Positions 23,695 to 32,504 of a stretch of DNA of 64,000 nt are shown piece after piece. The stretch's first letter is position 1; every line of letters begins with the position of its first letter. Below the pieces are notes generated by a model, which ran no database searches, was not told where the DNA came from, and saw nothing but the letters and a program-made list of their open reading frames with translations. This stretch comes from Chryseobacterium sp. SSA4.19. GTDB lineage: Bacteria > Bacteroidota > Bacteroidia > Flavobacteriales > Weeksellaceae. The stretch is from contig NZ_JAKVIP010000017.1 in assembly GCF_022601875.1 (NCBI RefSeq), positions 24,059 to 88,058 on the forward strand, given 5' to 3'. Position numbers and translations under genes: made by a program.

Positions 23695-26295
23695 TTATTT
23701 TTTAATGATCACTTTAGAAGCAGCATCAATTCCAATACCTTTTACTTTCACAATATAGGTTCCGTTGATCAGCTTATCAGTAGAAATGGATTTCTTTCCA
23801 TCAGGTGAAATTTTGTCTTCAGAAGAAACCAGTTTCCCGGACATATCATAAATCTCAACGCTCGCTTTCCCTAATGTTTCTTCAGGGAAATTAATAAAGA
23901 ATTCATTCTTCGCCGGATTTGGATAAATTGAAATACTATTTTTCACGACCTTTACTTCATCTGTAGCCAATACACAGTCTGCCGGTACGTTACGGTCCTC
24001 CACCTGGTCATTAATATTTGTTTTAGATCCTGCAGATGCATTCACTCCTAGTCCTCTTTTTGCAAAAGTTCTCCAGATCATACAACGGTCTGCGCCTTGT
24101 GTTGTCGCTAATTCAGCAGCTAATATTGCATCTCTACCATTAATAAAGGTCGGATTACAAATCTGTAGTTTTAGTGCATCCGTAACCAACTGCAGGACTC
24201 TTGAACTTCCATTGGTTGTATTTGCTGTAACATCTGAAGAATATCCATACTTCGCAACATACTGCCAGTGAAGATCCCATAACATAGTAGCCCAGACAAA
24301 ACCTATTGAATGTACATTTGGAACAATAGCTGTACCATTGTTATATTCCATGCCGTTGGTATTTCCATAAGTAAAACCATTAATTGCAAAATCAGGTGAA
24401 TATTTTGCAGGCCTGATCCCATCGCCTGTAATTGCCTGACCGGAAGCATAAGTAGCCATTCCTCTAGGAACAGATGCATCGTCACCTGCTTTATTGGTAA
24501 GCATTAAAGCGAAGAAGTCTGACCACCCCTCTCCCATCTGCTCTTTATCTGCATTAGAGTTTAAGCAGTTATACCCTGTACCAGTCATTCTATTGGAAAT
24601 TCCATGTCCATATTCATGAGTAACAATTCCATTGTCAAAACTTCCGTCATATTTTGTATCTGCTCTTAGATTAACATTTACAGTAGTAGCTGCAGCTAAT
24701 TTAGTTTTGATAAACTCTCCTTCAGCATTGGTAATTAATATTGAAGGTATTGTGATAGTAGGGTCATCACCTCCCATATTACCTAAAGCGGAACCGTTTG
24801 CTGTATTGTTATAAATGATTGCCCCAATTGCTCCTGCATTTTGTGCATTTTTGACTTTCACAGCAAAACCACAATTTGCACCGCCACCTCTTTCTATAAG
24901 TCCAATTTTACCGTTCATTTCACCAGCGGGTAATGCTATACATCCATCAATAATGCTCGCCAGCTTTACATCTCCATTTACCCCAACATCATTTAAAGTA
25001 GGTCCAAACTGTGCCACCCCTGCATTAACAACTCTTGCAACAGCATCAGAAGGTGCGCTATAGAACATTTTACGATTTGAAGCAAGCCATAAATACATTT
25101 GCATCACAGGATTGTAATTATCCGGATATGAAGCAAAATTGGCATTATTAAATCCTCCACCATCTTGTGACTGTGCGAAAACCTCATCATCATCTAAACC
25201 TCCATTACCAAAATTATTACTTTGGAAATTTCTTGCAGATTCAGTAAATCCAAATTTGTAGAAAATATCATGAACCTTATTACTTATATAGAATAAGTTG
25301 GTCGTAGCAGCAGCTAAATTCGTATAAGAAAGTGCTGTTGGATCGTATGGAAAATTGAAATTTCTTGCCGCTCCACCATCCGGAGATACTCCGTAAGTTG
25401 CCTCATCATCATCTCTATCATCATAAGCATATACATTGTTCCCTCTTGTAGTAGTATAGTGTGTAGTTACATTAGAGTGCCATCCTTCCGGTGAGGAAGA
25501 GAGAATCCAAGGATTGTTTACTACAGCTCTGGAGCCAAATGTAGGTGATTCTATAGGTAGAGGAAATACATTATAGGAAGCATTATCAGGTGATAAAATA
25601 ACAAGATTGTTATTAATGGCAGGGTAAGCACTTTCATTTTGTGGCAATGGTACCATTATATTTTCACTATGAGCATAAGCTTCATTATGGAAATTACATG
25701 AAAGATTTAAATTAAGCTTGCTTAAAATTTTCCCTGTATTGGCATCAACCACTATATTCCAGTGATTCACTGTTTTAGGCTCATGTAAAAGATATTCATA
25801 GGCCAGTCTCAGGTTTTGACTTTCATCTGCAGTATAAACCAATCGTTGTTTTGCAGCGGTAAGTTTATCAGTTCCTTTTTCGAAAAAAGCCATGATCGGT
25901 AAGGTCGAAATATTTTCAGAACCTAAATCAGCGGCTATCTTCTGTAGTGCTACTTCTTTGGTTATGCCAGCAGTAGTTGAAGTAGATAAGTTATAATCCT
26001 TAAAAAAGTTGTCTGAATAATAGACGATTTTATTATCCTTAACCAGTACGGTTCCTACAGAATTATAAACGGGCAATCCGTTATAGGTCTGCTGAAATTT
26101 TATTACATTCCCATTCAGCGATTTTGAAGGATCTACATTATCAACAATAAACCCAGTGAGATCGGACTTCTTATATTCCCTGATTTTATTCTGAGAAATA
26201 TAATCTTTAATCAACTTCTCATTATCTTGTCCGAATAAAATGGAAGGAAATACCGTAGATATTGCAAATACAAGAGGTAAAGCTACTTTTTTCAT
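23695..26295 (-). CDS. M36 fungalysin-type metalloprotease with PA domain, T9SS type A cargo
   Basis: A secreted zinc protease of about 866 residues. The ATG at 26295 (MKKVALPLVFAISTVF) starts a signal peptide; a GTG two codons earlier is less likely. An FTP-type propeptide (about 25-200) precedes the M36 catalytic domain with HEYGH (His560, Glu561, His564), with the third ligand Glu expected in the following helix. A protease-associated domain is inserted before the active site (GLIERGGGANCGFAVK). The C-terminus (IYPNPAKNEFFINFP to AASKVIIKK) is a T9SS type A sorting domain. It would degrade external proteins such as elastin- or collagen-like substrates. It sits downstream of rpsA but has its own terminator, and an upstream terminator separates them. 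Confidence 0.92.
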   Translation of the reverse strand: MKKVALPLVFAISTVFPSILFGQDNEKLIKDYISQNKIREYKKSDLTGFIVDNVDPSKSLNGNVIKFQQTYNGLPVYNSVGTVLVKDNKIVYYSDNFFKDYNLSTSTTAGITKEVALQKIAADLGSENISTLPIMAFFEKGTDKLTAAKQRLVYTADESQNLRLAYEYLLHEPKTVNHWNIVVDANTGKILSKLNLNLSCNFHNEAYAHSENIMVPLPQNESAYPAINNNLVILSPDNASYNVFPLPIESPTFGSRAVVNNPWILSSSPEGWHSNVTTHYTTTRGNNVYAYDDRDDDEATYGVSPDGGAARNFNFPYDPTALSYTNLAAATTNLFYISNKVHDIFYKFGFTESARNFQSNNFGNGGLDDDEVFAQSQDGGGFNNANFASYPDNYNPVMQMYLWLASNRKMFYSAPSDAVARVVNAGVAQFGPTLNDVGVNGDVKLASIIDGCIALPAGEMNGKIGLIERGGGANCGFAVKVKNAQNAGAIGAIIYNNTANGSALGNMGGDDPTITIPSILITNAEGEFIKTKLAAATTVNVNLRADTKYDGSFDNGIVTHEYGHGISNRMTGTGYNCLNSNADKEQMGEGWSDFFALMLTNKAGDDASVPRGMATYASGQAITGDGIRPAKYSPDFAINGFTYGNTNGMEYNNGTAIVPNVHSIGFVWATMLWDLHWQYVAKYGYSSDVTANTTNGSSRVLQLVTDALKLQICNPTFINGRDAILAAELATTQGADRCMIWRTFAKRGLGVNASAGSKTNINDQVEDRNVPADCVLATDEVKVVKNSISIYPNPAKNEFFINFPEETLGKASVEIYDMSGKLVSSEDKISPDGKKSISTDKLINGTYIVKVKGIGIDAASKVIIKK

Positions 26296-26468
26296 ATACA
26301 CTAATAAAGCCGCTAATCTACAAATATTTAATAATAAAACAATATTTTATTTGACATTATTTAAAAATAACTCCACTTTATATTGTATAAAAATATTTGC
26401 ATGAATTTAAGGATTGTAATTTTCTTTTTTAAGTACTACAACCTTAAATACCTTTTTTCAAAAATAAA

Positions 26469-26491
26469 AAGCCACTCAAATTGAGTGGCTT
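26469..26491 (-). terminator. rpsA terminator
   Basis: Nine-bp arms AAGCCACTC and GAGTGGCTT with a 5-base loop are followed in the reverse direction by TTTTATTTTT. It lies 24 bases after the rpsA stop and upstream of the M36 protease gene. Confidence 0.85.
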
Positions 26492-26514
26492 ACTATCATC
26501 AAATGGATTAAGGA

Positions 26515-28320
26515 TTATTTCCCCTCTTCCATTTTTCTTTTCAATTCTGCTAATGCATCGATATCTCCAAGAGTTGATCTTTCTTCATTGTTTGAAGAAG
26601 ACGACATATTATTGTTGTTAGATCTGTTGTTAGAAGCTTCTCTTGAATTTTTCTTCTCTTCGTCTCTGAAGATTCCGGTGTGAGAAACCACTACTCTCTT
26701 AAATTCTTTGTTGAACTCGATTACTTTGAAGTCAGCTTCTTCACCTTTTTTGATTTTAGATCCGTCTTCCTTCTCTAATAATCTTGAAGGGCAGAATGCT
26801 TCAACCTCAGCATCTTCGAACTGTACAGAAGCACCTTTATCATGTACTTCTACCGCTTTACCAGCATGGATTGTTCCTTCAGCATATTTAGTTTCGAATG
26901 CATCCCAAGGATTATCTGTCAATTGTTTGTGACCTAAAGATAATCTTCTTGCCTGAATATCCAGTTCAAGAACGATAACATCTAATTTATCACCAACGGC
27001 ACAGAACTCAGAAGGGTGCTTAATTTTCTTAGTCCAAGAAAGATCAGAAATGTAAATTAACCCATCGATTCCTTCTTCCAATTCTACGAATACTCCGAAG
27101 TTTGTGAAGTTTCTTACCGTTCCTATATGCTTAGATCCTACCGGATATTTAGCTTCGATATTTTCCCATGGATCTTTGTTCAATTGCTTGATACCAAGTG
27201 AAATTTTTCTATCTTCTCTGTCTAAAGTCAATACCTCAGCTTCTACTTCATCACCTACTTTTACAAAGTCACCTGCAGATCTTAAGTGAGTAGACCAAGA
27301 CATTTCAGAAACGTGGATTAATCCTTCAACACCAGGAGCAATTTCTACAAATGCACCATAGTCAGCAAGAACCACTACTTTTCCTTTTACTTTGTCTCCA
27401 ACTTTCATATCAGCAGAAAGAGCATCCCAAGGATGAGCCTCTAATTGCTTCATACCCAATTGGATTCTTGTTTTCTCGTCATCAAAATCAAGGATAACTA
27501 CTTTCACAGTCTGTCCGTCCTCAAGGATTTCAGATGGATGGTTCACTCTAGACCAAGAAAGGTCTGTAATGTGAATCAATCCGTCTACACCACCAAGATC
27601 TACGAATACACCGTAAGAAGTAATATTCTTAACAGTACCTTCAAGAACCTGACCTTTTTCAAGCTGAGCGATGATTTCTTTTTTCTGACCTTCGATATCT
27701 GCTTCGATCAATGCTTTGTGAGATACCACTACGTTTTTGAACTCAGGGTTGATTTTCACAACTTTGAACTCCATAGTTTTACCTACGAACTGATCGTAAT
27801 CTTTAATTGGCTTAACGTCAATTTGAGAACCAGGTAAGAATGCTTCGATTCCGTGTACATCAACGATCATACCTCCTTTAGTTCTTGATTTTACAAAACC
27901 GTTAACGATTTCTCCAGTTTCGTGAAGTTCGTTTACTCTATCCCAAGCTTTAAGCGTTCTTGCTTTTCTGTGAGATAACTGTAATTGTCCGGTTTTGTCT
28001 TCTCTTCTGTCAACCATTACTTCTACCTCGTCACCTACGCTTAGGCCTTGGTTGTAACGGAATTCGTTAAGAGAAATAACACCTTCAGATTTGAAGTTGA
28101 TGTCTACGATCGCTTCTTTGTCAGTTAATCTTACTACTCTACCAACTAAAACGTCATTGTCGCTCAGGTTGTTAAGAGATCCGTTGTAGATTTCTTCTAA
28201 ATCGCTTTTTTCTTTTCTCGCATCTGCATCAAGTCCGGATTCGAAAGAATCCCAGTCAAATTGTTCCGGTGCTACGTTTTGGTTTAATAAAACCTCTGCT
28301 GAATTTGTCTCTTTTGACAT
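26515..28320 (-). CDS. rpsA: 30S ribosomal protein S1
   Basis: A 601-residue RNA-binding protein that helps load mRNA on the 30S subunit. Six S1 domains are visible, beginning near VLVGRVVRLTDKEAIVD, EIVNGFVKSRTKGGMIVD, LEGTVKNITSYGVFVDL, VKGKVVVLADYGAFVEI, HIGTVRNFTNFGVFVEL and HAGKAVEVHDKGASVQF; domains 3-5 keep the strong GVFV/GLIHxSD(L/M)SW signature. The C-terminal tail is Asn/Ser-rich (NNRSNNNNMSSSSNNEE) before a charged helix, as in many Flavobacteriia. S1 matters especially in this phylum because Shine-Dalgarno sites are rare. It is monocistronic with a TATCTTTG promoter element and its own terminator. Confidence 0.97.
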   Translation of the reverse strand: MSKETNSAEVLLNQNVAPEQFDWDSFESGLDADARKEKSDLEEIYNGSLNNLSDNDVLVGRVVRLTDKEAIVDINFKSEGVISLNEFRYNQGLSVGDEVEVMVDRREDKTGQLQLSHRKARTLKAWDRVNELHETGEIVNGFVKSRTKGGMIVDVHGIEAFLPGSQIDVKPIKDYDQFVGKTMEFKVVKINPEFKNVVVSHKALIEADIEGQKKEIIAQLEKGQVLEGTVKNITSYGVFVDLGGVDGLIHITDLSWSRVNHPSEILEDGQTVKVVILDFDDEKTRIQLGMKQLEAHPWDALSADMKVGDKVKGKVVVLADYGAFVEIAPGVEGLIHVSEMSWSTHLRSAGDFVKVGDEVEAEVLTLDREDRKISLGIKQLNKDPWENIEAKYPVGSKHIGTVRNFTNFGVFVELEEGIDGLIYISDLSWTKKIKHPSEFCAVGDKLDVIVLELDIQARRLSLGHKQLTDNPWDAFETKYAEGTIHAGKAVEVHDKGASVQFEDAEVEAFCPSRLLEKEDGSKIKKGEEADFKVIEFNKEFKRVVVSHTGIFRDEEKKNSREASNNRSNNNNMSSSSNNEERSTLGDIDALAELKRKMEEGK

Positions 28321-28442
28321 TTTCTAATAAAATTTGTATTCCTTCTCTTTTAATTGTCTGAATGAATGTGGGATTTAAAAAATACGGAAGTAATTAATTT
28401 ATACTATTTTACCTTTTCAGACCTTTACCACAAAAAGTTTTG

Positions 28443-28450
28443 CAAAGATA
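28443..28450 (-). promoter_or_regulatory. rpsA minus-7 element TATCTTTG
   Basis: A perfect TAnnTTTG match on the reverse strand, about 123 bases before the rpsA start. The implied leader of roughly 115 bases could hold autoregulatory structure, but none was recognised by eye. Confidence 0.55.
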
Positions 28451-28593
28451 CGAATTAATTTATTACTAATAAATTTTCTTTCCTATATACTATTTAGAAG
28501 GATAAAATTTTCAATAATTTCACCAATTCACATAAGAATATTTAACAAAACTAAATTTCTATAATCAAAAGTTCAACATTTAAAAACTATAAC

Positions 28594-29409
28594 ATGTATA
28601 AATATTTCCTTTTAATCTTTATTAGTATGACTTCTTTGGGTATAGATACGGTAAAAGCATGTACTATATTTTCCTGTTCTAGAGGTGGCAAAACATTTAC
28701 TGCAGCTAATGAAGATGACATGACTCCTTTTACAAGAATCTGGTACAGCCCTGCTACCAAAGACCGTTATGGATCTGTAAGTTTCGGAGCTGCTGATATG
28801 CAGGCCGCCGCCGCAATGAACGAATACGGCCTATTCTATGATTTTGCAGCAGCCAACTACGATCTGAGCAAGCTGAATCTGAATAATCCTTATAAAGGAG
28901 ATCTGATGTGGGAAATATTAGGAAAATGCAAAACTGTAAAGGAAGCCATGGTATTTCTAAAAAAATATGCCTATGCAATATCTGCAAAAGCTCTGCTGGC
29001 AGATAAAGAAGGAAATTCCATCGTGATTACACCCGGCGGAATCATAGAAAAAACCGGCGACTTTCAGGTAAATTCCAACTGCAATATGATCGATGGAAAA
29101 CTTTCCTGCAGAAGACCGGACATCGCCAATGAAATGCTTGCTGCCTCCAAAGAAAATAATGTCGGGTTTTTAAAAACCATTTTAGACAAGACTCATCAGG
29201 AAGGAGAACTGAACACGTTATATTCTACTATCTGTGATCTTAAAAGAGGAATTATCTATATCTACCTTTTCCATGACTACAATACAGTCTATAAAATCGA
29301 TTTAAAATCTGAGTTAAGAAAAGGACATCATATAGAAAATCTGGCCGATCATTTTCCTGCTTCATTTGCATATGAGAATTTTTACAAAAATCATGATTTA
29401 TATCTTTAA
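28594..29409 (+). CDS. Linear-amide C-N hydrolase / penicillin-acylase-like Ntn hydrolase, N-terminal part of a frameshifted gene
   Basis: A 271-residue reading frame of the choloylglycine-hydrolase/acyltransferase Ntn family. The signal peptide ends at KA, so cleavage exposes Cys23 in CTIFSC as the N-terminal nucleophile. The following ANEDDMTPFTRIW matches the conserved Asn/Asp strand, and NEYGLFYDFAA and VNSNCNMIDGK are further family blocks. Such enzymes cleave linear amides or bile-salt-like substrates in the periplasm. The frame stops at TAA 29407-29409, immediately after CTT. Coding continues without loss of sense in the +1 frame, so the full protein is probably about 390 residues. Confidence 0.7.
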   Translation: MYKYFLLIFISMTSLGIDTVKACTIFSCSRGGKTFTAANEDDMTPFTRIWYSPATKDRYGSVSFGAADMQAAAAMNEYGLFYDFAAANYDLSKLNLNNPYKGDLMWEILGKCKTVKEAMVFLKKYAYAISAKALLADKEGNSIVITPGGIIEKTGDFQVNSNCNMIDGKLSCRRPDIANEMLAASKENNVGFLKTILDKTHQEGELNTLYSTICDLKRGIIYIYLFHDYNTVYKIDLKSELRKGHHIENLADHFPASFAYENFYKNHDLYL

Positions 29410-29767
29410 AGAAATACTGGATAAAGGAGCAGATGCTACCATCAATCATTATATTGCAGAAAGCGAAAAATCTGATCCCAAAAATAAAAACCTCGATCCT
29501 TCTCTGCTTGAAGTGGCCTTACAGCTCATTAAATACTCATGGAACGAACATAATAACGGTGACATGTGGAATTATTGGTTCAGCAAACCCAACGGATACG
29601 ATATCAAAGCATATAAAGACACACGCCTGGCAGCCGCTGAAAAACTTTTAAAATACCTCTCCGATAAGGAAGAAAAAGATATGAAGCTCCGCAATTTCAT
29701 GTACGAAATATCCGGATTTATTAATGCGTTGCAGGGAAACACAGATATCGCCAAAGAAATTTTATAA
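29410..29767 (+). pseudogene. C-terminal part of the Ntn hydrolase gene, +1 frame
   Basis: After the TAA at 29407 the next frame reads KEILDKGADATINHY onward for about 118 codons to a stop at 29765, all helical and charged like a protein C-terminus. The frame is open back to an ATG at 29366, but those first codons overlap the upstream gene and translate to unlikely sequence. This looks like one gene split by a one-base (or two-base deletion) shift at CTTTAAA. It may be a sequencing error, a broken gene, or a programmed +1 shift at CTT-TAA-A like that of prfB. A weak AT-rich hairpin with a T-run (29870-29899) follows. Confidence 0.55.
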
Positions 29768-29869
29768 CAAATCCATTTCCAATCCGAAGGAAACCTATCC
29801 GGTTACTTTATTAAGAGGAAAGGAGATGCTAAGCAGGCTGCATTAGGTTTCATTTTAAGAATATTATTG

Positions 29870-29899
29870 GCTTTAAACATAAATATATTAAAGCTTTTT
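29870..29899 (+). terminator. Weak hairpin with T-run
   Basis: GCTTTAA (29870-29876) pairs with TTAAAGC (29888-29894), followed by TTTTT. The stem is short and AT-rich, so termination after the Ntn hydrolase gene is plausible but not certain. Confidence 0.4.
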
Positions 29900-29982
29900 A
29901 ATCGTTGTTTCTTTCACGCTCACGCTTAGGTTGTGTACTATGAAACTTAAAGGCCCAACTCACACTTGCTTTCTAAATTCAC

Positions 29983-29990
29983 TACCTTTG
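29983..29990 (+). promoter_or_regulatory. Minus-7 element TACCTTTG directly before the helicase start
   Basis: A perfect TAnnTTTG match whose last G is only five bases before the helicase ATG at 29995. Start sites in this phylum fall about 4-7 bases after the element, so the mRNA would have no or almost no leader. Confidence 0.6.
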
Positions 29991-29994
29991 CAAC

Positions 29995-31302
29995 ATGGAA
30001 TTACAATCAATCTACGACAAACTGCAGATTCAGGATATGAATCAGATGCAGAAATCCACATATAAAGCTACGGAAAACCAACAGGATGTTGTTCTGCTTT
30101 CGCCGACCGGTTCGGGGAAAACACTCGCTTTTTTATTTCCAGTTCTCAGAAATCTGAAAAAAGAGGCTTTGGGAATCCAGGCTTTAATCCTGGTTCCGGC
30201 AAGGGAACTGGCTTTACAGATTGAGCAGGTTTTCAAATCGATGGGTACGGATTTTAAAGTTTCCGTGTGTTACGGCGGGCACGATAAAAAGATTGAGGTT
30301 AATAATTTAATTGAAGCTCCTGCCGTTTTAATAGGAACTCCGGGAAGGGTGGTTTATCACCTGAGAAATAACAATTTCAATCCGGGAACCATTCAGACCT
30401 TAGTGCTGGATGAATTTGATAAAGCATTGGAATTGGGTTTCCATGAAGATATGGAATTCATTTCCAATTCTATGAAAGGGCTTTCGCAACGAATTCTGAC
30501 TTCTGCAACAGCAATGGATGAAATTCCGAAGTTTACCGGACTGAAAAATGAAAAGCTTGTAGATTTCCTGAAATTAAGTGAAGTAAAACCGGACATCCAG
30601 CTTAGGAAAGTGATGACGATTTCTGAGGAAAAATTAGATACCCTTTTCAATCTGATCTGTAAAATAGGAAATAAAAGAACGTTAATCTTCTGTAACCACC
30701 GTGAAGCGGTTGACCGTATTTCCGAACTGTTGCGTGAAAAAGGAATTGACCGGGAAACCTTCCATGGCGGTATGGAGCAGGATGAAAGAGAACGCGCTTT
30801 ATTAAAATTCAGAAATGATTCGGCAAGGATCTTAATCACCACCGATTTGGCATCAAGAGGTCTGGATGTTCCTGAAGTGGAATCGATCGTGCATTATCAG
30901 CTGCCTCCGAAAGAAGATGCTTTTATCCACAGAAACGGGCGTACCGCAAGAATGAATGCAAAAGGTTTTGCCTACCTGGTCATGACCGAAGAAGAAAACT
31001 TCCCGTTTATTAAAAACAATACTCCGGAAGAAAATGTTGTAGGCTTTAATAACATTCCTGAAAAAACTCCGTTCCAGACCATCTACATCAGTGCCGGAAA
31101 AAAAGATAAGGTTAACAAAGTGGATATCGTAGGGTACCTGATCAAAAAAGGTGAACTTCAGAAAGAGGATATCGGCCTGATCGAAGTTAAAGATACCACT
31201 TCTTATGTTGCAGTTTCAAGAAACCAGGTACATGCTCTTTTAAAAAAATTAAGTCATGAAAAACTGAAAGGCAAAAAAGTAAAAATGGAGGTTGCCTATT
31301 AA
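29995..31302 (+). CDS. DbpA-like DEAD-box RNA helicase
   Basis: A 435-residue ATP-dependent RNA helicase. A short Q-motif region (MNQMQKSTYKA) starts 14 residues in, so the ATG at 29995 is required. Motif I is SPTGSGKT (36-43), Ia PARELA, motif II DEFD (139-142) in place of DEAD, motif III SAT (170-172) and motif VI HRNGRTAR. The last 75 or so residues (YISAGKKDKVNKVDIVGYL to KVKMEVAY) match the DbpA RNA-binding domain that targets 23S rRNA hairpin 92 in E. coli DbpA, suggesting a role in 50S assembly. It is a single gene ended by a bidirectional terminator. Confidence 0.92.
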   Translation: MELQSIYDKLQIQDMNQMQKSTYKATENQQDVVLLSPTGSGKTLAFLFPVLRNLKKEALGIQALILVPARELALQIEQVFKSMGTDFKVSVCYGGHDKKIEVNNLIEAPAVLIGTPGRVVYHLRNNNFNPGTIQTLVLDEFDKALELGFHEDMEFISNSMKGLSQRILTSATAMDEIPKFTGLKNEKLVDFLKLSEVKPDIQLRKVMTISEEKLDTLFNLICKIGNKRTLIFCNHREAVDRISELLREKGIDRETFHGGMEQDERERALLKFRNDSARILITTDLASRGLDVPEVESIVHYQLPPKEDAFIHRNGRTARMNAKGFAYLVMTEEENFPFIKNNTPEENVVGFNNIPEKTPFQTIYISAGKKDKVNKVDIVGYLIKKGELQKEDIGLIEVKDTTSYVAVSRNQVHALLKKLSHEKLKGKKVKMEVAY

Positions 31303-31348
31303 TAAATATGTTGACTTTTATAGTTTTTAAGCTGAATGACTTTATAAC

Positions 31349-31372
31349 AAAAGCAGGCCGTAGCCTGCTTTT
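31349..31372. terminator. Bidirectional terminator
   Basis: A perfect 10-bp stem (AAAAGCAGGC with GCCTGCTTTT) around CGTA lies between the helicase gene and the convergent SMP-30-like gene, with T-tracts on both strands. Confidence 0.88.
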
Positions 31373-31402
31373 CTGCATATATTATTCGTAAAAAAGTTAA
31401 CG

Positions 31403-32296
31403 CTATTTCACTCCCTTCACTTTTGTCGGTAAAGTATATACTGATTTTGATGCCGTGATAAATAGTATATCATGATGTTTTCCTCCAAAAGTGACATTGG
31501 AAGTCCAGTCTTCTTTGATAGGAATGTGGTAGATCTTTTTCCCTTCAGGGTTAAAAACATGCACTCCATCCCCTGTTAAATACAGGTTTCCATGTTTATC
31601 CAGTGTCATTCCGTCTGAACCCATTTCACAAAACAGTTTCTTTGCAGAAAGTTTTCCTTCTTCCAAAATATCATATTCATACGTTTTTCCGGCATCAATA
31701 TCCGAAACATAGAGTTTTTTGAATTTTTCGCTGCCTACAATACCGTTGGGCTGGGTAAAGGTTTCAATCTTGGTTACATTACCTTCTTTATTTCTGTAAT
31801 ATAGGCTTTTATGCGGAGTTTCCTGTTTGAAATCTACCCAATAATCTCTTTCATACAAAGGATCCGTAAAATACATTCCGCCGTGGGCATCATTCCAGAT
31901 ATCGTTGGGACCATTCAGTCTTTTGCCTTCAAAATGATTCAACAATACTTCTACCTTTTTATCTTTTGAAATTCTCCAGATTTCCCCTTTATTATCCGAA
32001 CAGGTAATAAGATGGTCATCTTTGTCAAAATGCATCCCATTGGCACGTCCTGTATTGTTCATAAACTCATTTACAGTATTGGTTTTCCAGTCCCAGTAAT
32101 AAATTTTATCATTAGGCTGATCGGTAAAATAAACATTTCCCTCTTTGTCCGATGACGGTCCTTCCGTAAATTTAAACTGGTCCGAAATTCTCTCCGGCTT
32201 TCGATCTTCATAAAACATAGCATTGGTATTTAGTGATTTGCAGTTTACCAATGCTAAAACCAAACCAAGACAGCCGGCTTTCCAGATATTTTTCAT
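31403..32296 (-). CDS. SMP-30/gluconolactonase-like lipoprotein
   Basis: A 297-residue beta-propeller protein. The N-terminus (MKNIWKAGCLGLVLALVNCKS) has a lipobox ending at Cys19. The fold shows the metal-binding Glu in FTEGPSSD, Asn in RLNGPNDIW and Asp in MGSDGMTLDKHGNLYLTG, the residues that bind calcium in SMP-30 and gluconolactonases. It would hydrolyse a sugar lactone at the periplasmic side of a membrane; the substrate is unknown. It is divergent from ccoG and is transcribed alone. Confidence 0.85.
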   Translation of the reverse strand: MKNIWKAGCLGLVLALVNCKSLNTNAMFYEDRKPERISDQFKFTEGPSSDKEGNVYFTDQPNDKIYYWDWKTNTVNEFMNNTGRANGMHFDKDDHLITCSDNKGEIWRISKDKKVEVLLNHFEGKRLNGPNDIWNDAHGGMYFTDPLYERDYWVDFKQETPHKSLYYRNKEGNVTKIETFTQPNGIVGSEKFKKLYVSDIDAGKTYEYDILEEGKLSAKKLFCEMGSDGMTLDKHGNLYLTGDGVHVFNPEGKKIYHIPIKEDWTSNVTFGGKHHDILFITASKSVYTLPTKVKGVK

Positions 32297-32504
32297 TGTC
32301 GCTTATTTTATATCGACTGCAATTTACAATATGCCTGGTGAGATTCAAAGTGTAATTTCTTTTTTAATCAATCAAAATACAATTATTAAAATGTCCGAAT
32401 TATCCTATTTAAGAAGAAGATTATATTAGTAAAAAATGCCATTATTGATGAGCTTTGCAGGAGTCAAAGAGTTAATCTTTTGAAATTAGTCAAATACCAA
32501 TACG

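Noticed and set aside
29366..29409. ATG at 29366 as an independent start for the downstream frame
   Set aside because: The first codons overlap the upstream gene and give implausible sequence (MHMRIFTKIM); the downstream sequence reads as a continuation of the Ntn hydrolase.
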